A stretch of 64,000 bases of DNA, taken from the NCBI GenBank assembly GCA_025642065.1, contig JAODUP010000217.1, positions 5,001 through 69,000 of the forward strand. The letters run 5' to 3'. The position numbers were made by a program, and so were the translations under genes. Source of the DNA: Paralvinella palmiformis. Lineage: Eukaryota > Annelida > Polychaeta > Terebellida > Alvinellidae. Of the stretch, positions 1 through 43,333 are shown in pieces (the first letter of the stretch is position 1; every line of letters starts with the position of its first letter). The notes beneath the pieces are model-generated. The model was given only the letters and a program-made list of their open reading frames with translations. It had not been told where the DNA came from and searched no databases.

Positions 1-2416
1 GCTGCTGCTGCTGCTGCTGCTGCCTGATGCTGTTGTTGCCAGTGGATAGATGCTACCGCGTGAACCTTTTTTCCATCAAAAAAAAGTGTTCCTTGTTTTA
101 CACGAACACACTGGTACTCATACGGATAATGAACTTATAATTGTTCACGTTTACACCCCGGTGAGAAGATGGAAGCGTCGAAGCCGAGTATAGGCTGCTA
201 TCAGCGGCCGACGTGGAGGCACGCGCGCGCGTTCGTCGTCTTTATTTATCGTTCGGAAAGAAAACGTTTCCTCTCCGCGGGATCTGTTTATTTTCAGAAT
301 CCCGATGCTCCAGTTTCGGGTTATTGTTGTAGATTAGTAGTTAGCTCGGGATGATGTCGGGCCGACGGCGGCGGTTTTACGTCAGTTTTAATAAGACGGT
401 TTCGATAACGGCCCGAGACAGAGGGGAATATTTTACCAAAACACTTCTTCTTTCGACTCTCTCTCTCTCTTCTAGCTTCGGTGAATTGAAATCTAGCCGA
501 CCGTGTGTTGTTGATGCCGCCTAATCTAGTCAGTCAACAAAGATTAGCAGGCTTTTCTCAAAACCATAATTTCGTGTTTATAAACGGGAACCGTTCACCA
601 CAGCAACAGCGACGAGATCAGCAACAACAACAGTAGCAAGAGCAACAACAATATAACAACAACGGCAGCGGTATCGTCGGTAACAGAAGGAAAAAAAGCC
701 CCCGAAATTCGGCGCCCAGAGAGAGACAGAGAGTGAGAGAGAGAGAGTTTGATGTACAGAAAAGTTGGTCCCTTCTTGTCGGCCTTATAAAAAAGAAGAA
801 GAGATCCAGCCTATCTCAGACTGATCGGTGCCGATAGCCTTTGACGAGTGAACACTCGTTGCCGACTCCATTAAAACACTCGAAACTGCCAACGTCTCCT
901 CTCTCTGGATCTCTGGATCGCTGAAGCTCTCGGCCTTTGCCCTGGTACTCGACCAGTTAAAACTCATCAGCTGACCATACGCAAAAAGCACTCATTTCCT
1001 ATCTGAACTACGCATCGTGGCCATTTACTGTTATCGTTCGCTTGTTTGTTGCTTCGGATATAGAGGGGAAGCTTTAAACCGGATAAATCGAAGTTACCGT
1101 CAAAGATACCTCCGCCCTCCCCCTCTCCCCGGCATCACGTCTCTCCCGTTTTCCCGTGGTAATCGCCTGTGATTTCTTATCCCGCGATAATATCAAGTCG
1201 GTACGTCACCGGCGGACGGTTCGTATCCCCCCTCCCGGAACCCCCCCTGCCTGCCAAATCTCGACGAACCTGTTCCGGATCATACTTGACACCGGTGTCC
1301 GGAACGATAAATATGACGGAGAAAAATACTTAACGGGCTATAATGCGGCCGAAAATGAGAACCTTATGCTTATCTGGCCGCTTATTCAGTAATTGTTCGG
1401 AAGCATTCTGACCCCAAAACCCCGGCGCTTCCCCCTCCCCGCCGGATTCTCCAGTAGCCAATCTCGCCGCTGGGGGCGCTGCACGTTTTGTTTTGACGTG
1501 GAAAATTTATTCCAGAAGGCGGAGAGAGTCAACGCTGTCGAGCGGGGGGAAGTGTTCGCTTCGGTAATGGAATTCGAGCGGAGTTTTGTTCCGAGTTTTG
1601 ACAAGCCGCACCAGTTGACAGAATCCGATTAATGTCCCGAGATCCAGAATTCTAAGATGTCTAGCCGGGGAGGGGCGGCGTCCGGGGTAGCGAGGAAGCG
1701 GGTATCGGCCGGCGCTAATCTAGAAAAGTTAATTGTATAAAAACAAGACGCCAATGATATTTATTCGACGGAGATCTAAAATCGAGAGCCGAACAAATCT
1801 GATCGCTTCACCATAGACGAGTAAATGGCGTTCGTGTGTAGTAATTGCTGCCATGTGTTTGTTTTGGGGGGTATTTCCTCCCTCCGCCATAAAGTAGTGC
1901 CTGTTTATGTTATATCCGATCACTTCGCCGAGATAACGCCGATATCTGATGTAGGCCGCCATTTTGTTGTAATTGTATTCGTTTCGTATTTCTCCGGATT
2001 TAATTTTCATCCATCTAGACGAAATAAATAATAATATTATGGTGAATGGCTGGCTTCTGACTGGCGGCCATGTTTATGTCCGAATATGACGTCCTAGATG
2101 TCGGTTCGGGATAGCGTAAATCGTGTAAATATTGCGTACGCGCTACTCGGATTCAGCGGGAACTCTCTCCTGCCGTTATCGTCCTTGAGTACCATTTGGA
2201 CGACTTTGGAGTGTCGCTAGGTGGCGTTTCGATTAGACGGTCGACATTACAGTACACCGGGATTTTTTTTGGGTCTTAAATTCTTTCTTTGCTCGGTAAT
2301 GAAAGTCAAACGTGATTTTATAAATAGAACACAAACTGTGCTCAAAGCTTGCCACTTAAGACCCCGCTAGAGTTTTGCGAGTTCCCGTCCTTTAGCAGCT
2401 GTTAGACTAAATCCTG
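1..2416. other. Stretch without supported gene
   Basis: The window opens inside a CTG trinucleotide tract (1-23). The rest is CpG-containing single-copy-looking DNA with short CT and GA runs. Open frames here are under 95 codons and have no recognisable domain. It may be an intron of the STPG2-like gene or upstream DNA. Confidence 0.5.
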
Positions 2417-2607
2417 GGGGCGCCTCCGTGGTCTAGTGGTAGCGTGTTGGACTACAGATCACTACCACCCGTGTTCGAATCCCGGCGTGGGCATATCTGA
2501 AGGTTGTTTCGTCTTTAGCTTCGCCTCATTACCTTTGGAGGTCGCTCGGCCCATTTAGCCTACCTTGTGCACAAAAGTGGCCGTAAACATCAATCATCAT
2601 CATCGTG
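2417..2607 (+). mobile_element. tRNA-derived SINE, family A, copy 1
   Basis: This is a full-length copy. The 5' part is tRNA-like with an A box (TGGTCTAGTGGTAGCG) and a B box (GTTCGAATCCC). The body runs through CATTACCTTTGGAGG and CCCATTTAGCCTACC, and the copy ends in a CATC repeat tail. A perfect 13-bp target-site duplication, AGACTAAATCCTG, lies at 2,404-2,416 and 2,608-2,620, which proves insertion by retrotransposition. Confidence 0.9.
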
Positions 2608-3156
2608 AGACTAAATCCTGCCGCTGTCACACGGATGAGTCCGCTGTAATGAGAGTCCAGTAGATATAGGAAGTGGCATTATGGCAAGAGAGATCCCGGC
2701 GTTCAAACGCGCGGGAACATTTTGCGATTAGAAATTATTTAGAAAACGTTTAGGGCGCCCAGAAATGAATACGTAAATTATAAGGATTAATAAGTTCCGT
2801 AATCCTGTCCTAAAGTTCAAGGACACTACATCGTTTGAACTGACCCAGAATGACCGGTCATTGTAATAATAAAATGATCGTCTGCGAGAATCAACCGAGT
2901 TTATGGATTTTTACAAATCGAAGGTGGGAATACAACTTGATTATTTTTACACAAAATGTAAATGATGCCCAAATATTTCATCGTATCGGTTCATTTTGAG
3001 ACGCTGTAAGCCATTTGTTATTATGTTACTTGATTGTTGATAAATCGTAACTCTGTTGTAAACATGAGAGTAACCAGTTTTGCTATAAATTGTGGTGCTA
3101 TGAATAGAGCGCTCTCTCTCTCTCTCTCTCTCTCGTTTGTGCGCGAGTGATTGAGA

Positions 3157-3362
3157 AATGATGATGATGATGATGATGATGATTGGAGTTTTACGGCCAC
3201 TTTTTGGCACAAGGTAGGCTAAATGGGTCGAGCCACTTCCAAAGCTAATGAAGCGAAGTCAAAGATGAAACACCCTTCAGATATGCCCACGCCGAGATTC
3301 GAGCTGAAGTGGTAGTGATCTGTGGTCCAACACGCTACCAGTTATACCACAGAGACGCTCGT
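3157..3362 (-). mobile_element. tRNA-derived SINE, family A, copy 2
   Basis: Reverse-strand copy: the tail reads as a GATGAT run at 3,160-3,183, and the tRNA-like head ends near 3,360 in GAGACGCTC. A 12-bp target-site duplication, GAGTGATTGAGA, is seen at 3,145-3,156 and 3,363-3,374. It lies only about 550 bp from copy 1 in opposite orientation. Confidence 0.88.
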
Positions 3363-3759
3363 GAGTGATTGAGAGAGAGAGAGAGATCTTCACAATAGGA
3401 CTTGGTTCATTAAGTGATATTTAATTATCAAGAAGCTACCATCAGACACTGGAGTTGATTGTCAGATAGCAGACTTTAATGAACAAACTAAGCCACGCCA
3501 CGCCACGTCTAGCCTCTCCTGTACGCCGTTAGGTGTCGCCCAGGACAACTTATTTACGTTTTCCGGATTTAATCCGCGCAATTTGTTTCTTAATCCATTC
3601 GGGATGGCATCCAGCGTTATCGTGATTCATCTGACAGCGACTGTAGGACATCATCCTGTGATGCCCGACTTTGTCTATATATCGACTGTCCGAGATTGTT
3701 CCTGGCTGTCTCAGGTTGTTCAAGACTGCCCTCTCTCTCTCTCGCTGACTGTTTGCCTG

Positions 3760-3761
<2 letters not shown>

Positions 3762-3803
<42 letters not shown>
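3762..3803 (+). repeat. TA microsatellite
   Basis: A pure TA tract after a short CT run. Other pure TA tracts lie at 21,643-21,684, 29,390-29,419, 38,722-38,786, 57,641-57,684 and 60,534-60,572. Confidence 0.95.
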
Positions 3804-3804
<1 letters not shown>

Positions 3805-4849
3805 CCATACACGTTTCTATGTTTTATGTTATGTATAAAATTATATATTATACGCTACGCATGGAACATCTTTGAGAATGGATAGCTATGTGCGTGTACA
3901 TGAATCTACTGTATGCTCCTCGGAAGACGCAATCGTTCAACTCACCCCCGCGCCCGCTTCCCGGGTTGGCCTCACACGACCGTCCCCGGCGGCTTGGCCC
4001 CACTTGAGAACCCCGTCACTCGAATACAACGAACTATCCTAGATGATGCCAGCTAAATTGCCTTCGCTGATACAATCACAACTGATTGTCAATTGGAACG
4101 AAGAGACAGTCGGATGGGGTGTAGGTTCGGCGATGGTTTGGTTGTGGGGAGGGGGTGAACCACGGTAGGGCGGATTGTTTGGCTCACGGAGACTGATTCC
4201 CGGGATGCGAGGAGTCGATGTGTCCCATTGATAACTAACTATAGACGGTGTTCAGTAACTAGCCATTCACCGTTCCTAGACTGTGTCCGGTCAGTCGGTC
4301 ACTCGAACGCCAAAAACGCCTTAATCGAGATATATGGCAAAGTTATCTGCTCTCGGTGTGCGACGCAAGTAAATTAGCCGAAATTGGTCATCGAAAGAAA
4401 TCAATTTGCGATGCTGCCAATTCACCGGGGTTCTCGATGTCCCGAGTCGCAACAAACCATAACCCCCCAATCCATAACCTCTTACTCCCCCCCCCCCCTC
4501 CCGAATAATTCCTTCCCCCGTCCGCGCTGGGCTGGGCGGGGCTGGGGCCGGGACCGGCCCGTGTCACGGGATGCCCTTTTGGCCCATTTACTCTGGCCAT
4601 TACGGACGAGTGGATAGCTAGAGAAAAGCAACAATCAGAGATCGTGGTTTGGGATGGGATGGGGCCGCGGGATGGTGTGTGTGTGTGTGTGTGTGTTCGG
4701 GGGGAGGCGGTGGGGGGGATTGATGGACTATCATTTTATAGATAACCTTCGCCATAAGGGTTACTCGACAAATTGATCAGAATGTTTCCCGATCATCAAA
4801 TCGTATAATGGATGGGTCGTTGACGATGTCAATCAGCGAAAACTGGCCA

Positions 4850-5310
4850 ATACAGCTATAGCCAATTAGCCAATTCTTTAGCCAGAGTCAGACCAGCGGT
4901 TAGCTGGTCAGCTAAAATGACCTCTTCGGCCAATATTAGCTATAGCCACCAAATTAAATATAGCGAGTCCGCTAGCGAATCCAATGGTCGACACACGGTT
5001 AGGCGGCTACCAAGTTAGGCAACCATCCAGATAACCAACCAGTTAGCCAAATAAATAGCCAACCAACTAACCAGACAATCGCATAGTCATTTAACCAGTC
5101 GTGTAACCTATAAGCCAGTTAGCCAACCTTTCAACCAACCAGCCAGCCAGCCAGCCAACAAGTCCAATAGCCAATCCATTAGCTACCCGAACTAACCAGT
5201 CAATCAACTGGATAGTCGATCAACCAGCTACTTAGCCAATCCCTTAAACCAGCCAGTCTCCTTGATAACCAGCCAACCATCCCACAAACCATTGCCATTA
5301 TTATTGGCTG
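4850..5310 (+). repeat. Degenerate CCA/GCCA-rich stretch
   Basis: Words such as GCCAATTAGCCA, ACCAACCAGTTAGCCA and CAGCCAGCCAGCCAGCCA recur in an irregular four-base rhythm over about 450 bp. It looks like an old tetranucleotide array decayed by substitution. Confidence 0.6.
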
Positions 5311-7336
5311 GTCGTGTTGGCTGCTCTATTGTACTATAATTGGCTGGATTAGGCATTCATTCACCCCCCAAAAAAAGGATTTATTTGTTTAGAATTGATG
5401 TTTCAACGACTGCTGGTGGTATTTAGGAGCACCCGGCTTTCCTGAACGGGCTAACTTATAGTGGCCTCTTTGAATCCGTTCTGGATCGATTTAGATACGA
5501 TTAGAGCCGAACCAATCCTGTATACTATTACGTGCATGTATTGTTCCGGAGTTTTAAAGTTTAAAGTCCATTGTGTGTGCGTGCGTGCGTGCGTGCATGC
5601 GTGTGTGTTAAATAATTAATTGCAGTGACAAATACCGTACATTCTCCGACAATGATATTTGCCTGCTGAAACGCGCAGCCACACACATGCGCGCGCGCGC
5701 GCGCATACTCTCTCTCTCACACACGCACACGCCCGCGCGCGCGCACCAAATCCCTGTTTAGTATCGATTCACATATCACCAATCTGTCTTATCCAATCTC
5801 AACATAGTGACGTCTGTTTGTTATTGTTACCCTTGTTGTTATTGTTGTTATCATTGTTGTTGTTGTTGTTGTTGTGATGTTTGGTGTACCACAGAACGTC
5901 GCGGCATCGCAGTAGTCCCGTCTCCGTAGCCAGCTCTACACCAATCATTACATATGACAGAATCAATGCGTTATCCGGTTACAGTCGGTCCATTAATCTG
6001 ATTGTCATTCCCCACCTCGTCCCAGTGATCAGTCGTCCGCGTAATGTTTTTACCAGACGTCGCCCTTACTCTATAACACGCGGTCTTTATGAAAGTACGT
6101 CTCGCGGGGACGAGTTTCAGGTGAATTGACGACAAATCTTCGTTTAATATCGTTTTTCAGATAATTTTATTATCTAGCCGTCCGTTTCCTCGACACCGTA
6201 ATGTTTATCGGCGTTCTGCTGTTCTCGTCTAAGGAATTTTTTGTTTGTTTTCGAAACCAAGTATACTATAGGCTGTCGTTATGGTGGCTAGGAAACACAC
6301 GAGGGGTGCCGGTGATTGTGAGAATGCATTGTCGGGTGTTGATTTTTTTTAAATAAATTTTTTTTTATGCTTTATTCGCGTATTTATTCATATTTGTGTT
6401 CGAGCGCATTAATGTTACGTACGGGCTGTGGTGTATGTTTAAGGAAGGAGGAGCAGGTCGGATGTTTTTATAAAAGATAACCGTGTTTCTGAGGCAAAGC
6501 CCACGGATTATAAATGGCGTTGTCGCTACCGTGTAACGATTAGAAATGATCTCTTATCAGCATATATAGTAATGGAGGGATAGCGATTGGTATCTTTAAG
6601 GTATCGGCTTTCGTTCGTCTGAGATAACGCCGTTAAGACGCAACCACCCACAAATCTGTGGGTCGCCATTTTGGAGGGAAATGGCTGCCGAGGAAAAAAA
6701 CAAACACCTCCGCGAACATCATAACGCATACCGAGAGATATTTATGGACATAGCATACACGCTCCCATAGGAAATTAATGTATTATCTTGTAACCGGTGG
6801 CGATGGGGACAGTTTGGCCATAAAATAGAATTCCGTGTTGGCGGCGTGTTTCTCTGTAAATAGGCGCACCGCACTTGGAGCTGTCTCTAAATATCGCCCG
6901 CTTGGTGGTATCTGTATAAACTTCACATCTGTTTATTTCATGCCGTAATGCCACCCCTGAGAGAGAAACACGCCAGCGTCTCGGTTAAAACACACGCTGG
7001 GCCGAATACTGACTGGCCCGGACTGTAGCCACGGAGATAGAGCTCCGGAGAGAATGGGGGGGGGGGGGATTTGGGGGAGCTTGATTTCGGAGAAATCTCG
7101 AAACCTTTATCTCTCGGCGATCAAAATGCAATTATTGGCTTTGTAATAAATATCGTGGGTTTAGGGTTATTAATAAGGCGGCATTGTGACTGAGTTATGC
7201 GACGGTCGCGCCGCGGTTTCTGATGTTCAGTTGGCGCTGTACTGCGGGGCCCGGTCGCGTTAACGGCTCCCGTTTACGGCTTGTGTCGGGTATCACGGGC
7301 CGACTGTAAACGGTTAATGATAGGGGAGGATTTGAT

Positions 7337-7374
<38 letters not shown>

Positions 7375-8384
7375 GAGGAAGATTGAAAAATGTAACCGGA
7401 TAGAGAGGGAAACTGGTGGTTAGAGGAATAGGGATGGTAGAAAGGAAAAAAACAACAAAGGGAGATGGTAAGAGAAAGGATGAAATTGGAAATGGACAGG
7501 GAAGAGAGAGAGGGAGATATGGATAAGAGAGAGGGGGAGGCATTGATGGATAGAGAGAGAAAGAGAGAGAGAGAGATTAAGTTGAGGTCAGCGAGCGGTC
7601 GCTAGACCAGATGCGGAAAATCAAATAAATTACGAAGCATAACGACCTCGGGTGGGAAGCCATTATCCGGATCCGGTGATTTTATGGCCAATCGGCGCTA
7701 TTCTGGAACGATGTCCGGACATGGAGCCATCATATCGATATCGGTGATTCTCGGTCGCTCGCCAGCGTTACAGCGAGGGGCTCGCCAAGCGGCTTACTGA
7801 CGGACGAAGACGACCAATTTGGCCTTAAAACAATTACGGCAAATGGGGAAATGTCAGTGGGCAGAACGCGCGTCCGCACGCCCTCCCCTCTCCCCCTCCC
7901 CCCTCCCTCCCACTCACTCATCCATCGCGCGGCCGGCCCGATGTGGGCATCTGGATCACGCCGAAGCCCACCTATCTAACCGGTTGAAGGCTAGACTCCG
8001 TCAGTCAGTCAGTGAGTCATCCCATCCTGGCTCTTATCTTCGGGAACATCTCGCCCCAAACCTGGTATTGCTCACCAGTCTTTATTCCATTACCACGCTT
8101 TAGCTGTCTGGTTTTCGGTGGCTTTTGGTGACTCTCTCCCGACCGATGGGGCGATCTGGCCCGGTCTCGTGGTCGACGTCCCGGCAGGGTCATTGAGATC
8201 CGGATGGAAGATCTCGGCTTTTCTCTCGAGGACGCGTAGTTACCGCTGTATTTGAGCCTGGAAGACCCCGGCATCGCCCAACTGCCAAACAAAGGCTCCC
8301 AGAAAGTAAAACCCCATTGAGAGATCGTGTGTGTGTGTGTGTGGGGGGGGGGTATTCACAACAATGATTTCTGGTTGCAGCCCT

Positions 8385-8421
<37 letters not shown>

Positions 8422-8595
8422 CTTACCGTTTAACAGATGTTTACATTCCGCTGATGAATTATGGCTATCCGTCATCAGATAGGAGGAGACACACTTGCTG
8501 CTGGACCGACGTCCACAATACGCCATCCATCCATCATGTTAAAGACGGCTTAATGGCACCATACCCGATTAATTGTAATTAGCATTACGATGTTT

Positions 8596-8632
<37 letters not shown>

Positions 8633-9461
8633 CAACAGAGAGAGAGAGAGACGCACACGCACAATGATCATCATGATAATCATGATGATTATGATGATGA
8701 TGATGTTCATAATGATGATCTCATTGTCTTTATTATAATGTTGTAAATTTCAATGTTTCCGGCTTTAGCCCGACCAGTTTCACCCGACCCCCCCCCCCCA
8801 ATCAGCGAGTCAGATAGCTAATTGCGGCAAGTTTATCATGGCAAGTGGCCAGTTTGTCTTCGTCAGAGATGACAGTAATATGCTAGTGAATGTTTGTTCG
8901 TCGGTCGCTATCAGTAATGAATAAATAAAATGGAAATTGGCCATAGACGGGACTGAGGCGGCGACATGATGTGTGTCGTCCTCACTCACTCACTCACTCA
9001 CTCACTCCTGGAACGAGATCAGTACAACGGGTCGTATATAGACGATGATAGTAGAATATTAACAAACGTCTCCGTCATTTTAATTATATTATATACGTCT
9101 GTGTTCATATTGTACCGGGTTTGTTTACGTTTCCGGTTGCGCCTTTTCGTCTCCTATTGTGTCGGGGTCTAGACTATCATTGCGTTGTATTCTTCTGTGT
9201 CTAAAGAGGAGGCAACGCTAAATAAGGTTGTTGTGTGTGCCGATTACTCACTCATTCACCCACTCACTCAATCACTCATTCACACAGTCGATCGTTTCTC
9301 CTCTTTAAATGACGAAAGATGACATTAGAGATGTTGTTATTGTGTCAAGTATGGTTGTTATATAAACTGCGTGCAATATATATTTCCTATAACCACATAC
9401 CTTTAACAACATACCTATAACTACACACCTATAACAACAAACCGTTTTTCAAACTATATTT

Positions 9462-10074
9462 AAAGTGCAATAAAGTGATGAACACGCCCCCCCCCCCCAA
9501 TTAGCATCTTTTCCACGTGTCAGAACCTGCTTTAAATTACCTCTCAAACTTAAGTGGCTTATTAGGACGAGTTTTACTGTACTTTTGACTGAAACCTGAC
9601 AGGGTTATGAACCGCTATGTTCTATGAGTGAGTGAGTGAGTGAGTGAGCGAGGGAGCGAGGGAGCGAGCGAGGGAGCGAGAGTCCTTTATTTAGCTCCGT
9701 ATGTTGATTGACTATTAAGCGTGAATTTTTAATTTTATAGTGTTAGTGAGTGTTAACAAATACTATAATAAAGCTGAGAACAGTGTTTAAATAATAGGAA
9801 AGTGCAATAAGTGATCGAATTAGATTTCAGTGAGAACTGTTAATTACTCAAATAAGTGGTATAGGAGAGTTAGATGATGAAACTGAAGGGTTATGAGTAG
9901 TATGAGTGAGTGAGTGAGTGAGTGAGTGAGGAGTGAGGAGTGAGTGAGGAGGAGAGTCCTTTATTTAGCTCCGTATGTTGATTGACTATTAAGCTGAATT
10001 TTAATTTTATTAGTGTTGTTGTTGTTGTTGTTAACTAAATAATTAATAAAGCTGGAACATTGTTTAATAATCAG
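9462..10074 (+). repeat. 337-bp segment followed by a shortened, indel-rich second copy
   Basis: Copy 1 (9,462-9,798) and copy 2 (9,799-10,074) start with AAAGTGCAATAA(A)GTGAT. They share, in order, a GTGA run, AGTCCTTTATTTAGCTCCG, TATGTTGATTGACTATTAAG and a TAAAGCTG end. Copy 2 is about 60 bp shorter through many scattered one- to few-base deletions. Copy 2 ends in the splice acceptor of the first visible STPG2-like exon. Confidence 0.8.
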
Positions 10075-39700
<29,626 letters not shown>

Positions 39701-41348
39701 CCGTCTTAAAAAATGAGGTTTTTATATTATTACAGGGTTAACATTGTCTCATGCATAACTGTGATACTGTTCTCTGCAATTATACTAATGGCGTTATTAT
39801 CGCTAATTATCGCTAATATTTTAAACCATTCAAAGTTTAAATCGTAAATGTCCCCCTTTTAATTAAATATTTAATTACGAGTGTGATTTGTTTTGCTTTT
39901 CATTATTGGAAATGTAATTATTCATCGACTGGTCTTTTATACGGAGTCGCGAAGGCATAATCCTAACTCCAAATTATGTGCACGTACGGCCGGGCGGCAG
40001 GGGGGTGAGAAAAAAGCGGGGGGGGAGTTGTTGGTTGAGGGTGAGAGAATTGTGCCTGTTTATGGGAGTTTCTAGTTGAAAATGCACCTTTTCACTACAT
40101 ATCCTATCACCATATGTCACTCGCTTCGGGCAGATGACAGGAAACGAGTGACTGATGGCTGTTAGCATAACGGCCCTGGCTCAGATTTACGTCGCTCCTA
40201 GATATAAACTATTTTGTTAGAGCGCCCTCTACCGATGAGGTACGTTTCTATCGGTCTGGGAACTCTCCGTCAGAATTTCGAGTAGTTTTTCTCCCGTTGA
40301 GTGATGTTCTAGTGGGCGATGCATCGTAGACGATGCTCTCTGGATGACACGTTTTGTGCCTCATTAATATGTGCTTTGTTAACACGATACGCTTTTACAA
40401 TGGCCTCTATTCTGTCGTGCAGATGGGTGTCGGGAAAAACTAATAATAAACGCCTGGTGCACAGGTATGCGAGTGAGTTCCTGATGATGGGGGTCGGGTT
40501 GTCGCTTGGCGGCCACCGGCATACTCGTTCTGGCGCGTTGTAACGTTGGTGTCCAGTACGGCAGACGCCGCCGACTGTCTTATCTCCTGGCGTGCGTCTT
40601 CCATGATCGGTGGCCAGTCTCAGAAAGGTGGAATGACACTAACTAATGTTAAGTGTTATATTATCCGCACCAACCAACCAACCCCCACGCCATCCACCCC
40701 GCGACTTGGATTATGCGGTCGGGCGATGGAATGAATCATTTTTTTGGCCTGGCATATGTATTTAATGTCGAATATCCGTCATAAGTGGACAGCTTGACTG
40801 ACGGGTGTGCGGTATGTTAGGCTCAGCGGCGATAAAACCTGTATTGGATGACTCAAGATATGACTCACTCTGTCTGGAGTAAAAACTCGCCGGGGATAGT
40901 TCTGTTTTACCGCACGAGGTCTTAACAAAACACACACACACACACACACACACCGGCAAAGAGCGAATCTGTCGTTTTGTTAAGTATTAAATTCACATTC
41001 GTTTCCATCGACATCTCGCCCTTATCACCAATACACAGCTGTATTAATTCGAAACGCGGCAACAAGTTTGTGTTGTTCTGCCACCGAAGTATTATTGATT
41101 TAAAACCAAAAACACGCGCACGCGCAAGACGCCCTTGTTTAAGTGTACTGATTCGGGTCTTATTTGACCTGTTGTTATACCGAAGACTAACTACTGTGAT
41201 AAGCTAAGTTGGCAGTTAGCATATATAATAAGCTAGCGGCTAATGTATATATGTATTGTACAAACCGATCATATATGTTACATATCTGTCTTACTGTTGA
41301 TGTTGTTTACCTTATTTTCATGTTCAAAACTGGTAACACTGTCTTTTA

Positions 41349-41417
<69 letters not shown>

Positions 41418-41552
41418 GAAAGTATATATATACTTCATATACATGTTAATAATGTCGATTATTTTATAATTATTGTTTTCTTGTGAGAACTATTTACCAG
41501 TATTGAAGTATCGAATATAAAAGTAGCTCACTCCATATCTAGATCATCCAGT

Positions 41553-41618
41553 ATTAATGTCATTTTACACGTGACTTATTGATACATTAATGTCATTTTA
41601 CACGTGACTTATTGATAC
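41553..41618 (+). repeat. Perfect 33-bp tandem duplication
   Basis: Two identical 33-bp units (41,553-41,585 and 41,586-41,618) start ATTAATGTCATTTTACACG and end TTATTGATAC. No mismatch is seen, so the duplication is recent. Confidence 0.95.
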
Positions 41619-41981
41619 AAATGTTTGACAAGTATTAATAAAATGTCTACCATTCGACTTTTGTGTGTACGCGTGTGCCTGTGGACCTAGTTATGAGCCT
41701 TTCGGGACGCGCGTGTGTATCCGCGCGCGCGCGCGTCTGTGTGTGTGTGTGTGTGTTGTTCGCGTGTGTGTATTCAAGCGTGATAATTATATTATATTTT
41801 ATACACGGTGCAAAACTACTTTCATTTTGAATGTCACTCTCACCAATTATACCAAAAGGATGTTGGTGTGTTATGTGGATGTAGCCCACTACCTCCCGTC
41901 ATACGACCCGCCAAGCTGAAGTTTTTAGTCTAATTAAATTACAAGATAATTACTTCAGACATCATCTCTCGAACTCTCCCA

Positions 41982-42048
<67 letters not shown>
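41982..42048. repeat. Self-complementary CT-TA-AG microsatellite
   Basis: A CT tract, a TA tract and an AG tract follow without a break, so the whole is one long inverted repeat that can fold on itself. Confidence 0.93.
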
Positions 42049-42053
<5 letters not shown>

Positions 42054-43333
42054 TGAAAGTTTTAGTACCCCAGCGGTCGCCCATGAAGATCTCCACATCT
42101 CAACACCCATTAGCCAAGCCAGCCAACTTTTAGGCGCATCTCGAGAGCAGAACACCAAAGAGGCTCGGCTCGGAGTCGGGCCATTGTCGGCAGTCGCTTC
42201 GGCTTTATGAAAGCTTTTAAAATTGTAAATCACTTGGCTCACTTTTTCTTCTCCTCTTCCTCTGTATATAGAGGCGGACAATGGCCGAATTTCTCAGCCA
42301 TAAACAAGGCGAACATTTCATACAAATGGCCCTATATATAATGCATTTCATCGGCTGAAACGTTAGAAGCTAGAGCGCGAGCGTTGAGACAGAGGCGCAG
42401 ACGCAGACAGTGAAAGAAAGAGAGAGCGAGACGGAGAGACACAGAGAGAAAAAAGCCGGTTAATGGAAGGCTACACTAGATGCGGACTGCTGATAAGTAA
42501 ACATCGCCCGAGTGAAACTATCAAAAGAAACTCTGATTCTAGTAATGCACCTCTTAATGCTGCAAGTAGCCGGCCAGCCATCAACTCGGGTCGGGACGTA
42601 TTAATGTCAGCCCCCTAATGAAACTTCTATTTACGAAATTACCGATATTAGGGCCGTGCGTACTTGATGGGGTCGGCTTGTTTTGGCTATATGGGCTTCG
42701 GTATTACTACAAGGGAGTGAGTGTGTATGGACGAGGTTGTGGTGGGGGTCGGCTTGGAGGGATCGGTTTGATAAACTGCGTGTCATTTATATATATATTC
42801 TTCCATCGGGCTGAGCCCCTCGGGCTGCCGTCAAGAAACTGGCTGGCTGGCTGATGGCAGGGTACGGCGCCCAAGGTGTACGACAGACAACAGGAGGGGG
42901 GGGTACCCGGTTCCAAATAAATGGGATAAATGTTATTTATCACTTCGGGGCAGATTTTAACCACATCCCACGTACACCGATTAAACTCGGCTCTAGTACT
43001 AGTTATTATGGAAGTGTTTCTGGCAAAAAGGAAAGACGGTTTCCTGTCGACCTTATTAGGTATATCCTGCGTTAAGTACCGTGCATGGTCTACCTGTTTG
43101 TTTTGGTCGGGGGCGTGCGCGCGCGCATCTGAGCAATCTCATTGAATCTGATACGGATCCGATTAAATGCCTGTACCAGAATGTCTCCGAATATACGACG
43201 ATATACACCAATAATAATAATAATAATAATATGAGAGAGAGACGTTGCAATTATTCTCTTTTATCTACACTCTTATCCACATCTTCTGGTTTTAACCAAT
43301 GGTTTCAGTATGTATCATGCTATAAGTTGATAC

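Larger units (their letters stand above)
3375..9461. other. Stretch without supported gene, microsatellite-rich
   Basis: Apart from the TA tract at 3,762 and the CCA-rich stretch at 4,850, it has GT tracts (4,675-4,696 and 8,388-8,420), a GA tract (about 7,338-7,371), a CA tract (about 8,596-8,628) and ACTC units (about 8,984-9,006). I found no PG-rich exon, although STPG2-like upstream exons were looked for. Confidence 0.5.
39701..43333. other. Intergenic stretch, no supported gene
   Basis: It contains the 33-bp duplication, the CT-TA-AG hairpin microsatellite and CA/TA tracts at 40,931-40,953 and 41,350-41,414. Open frames are short and unlike any known protein. Confidence 0.5.

Noticed and set aside
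2417..2490. Functional tRNA gene
   Set aside because: The A and B boxes are present but anticodon and acceptor stems do not pair, and the same head recurs with a fixed body in seven SINE copies.
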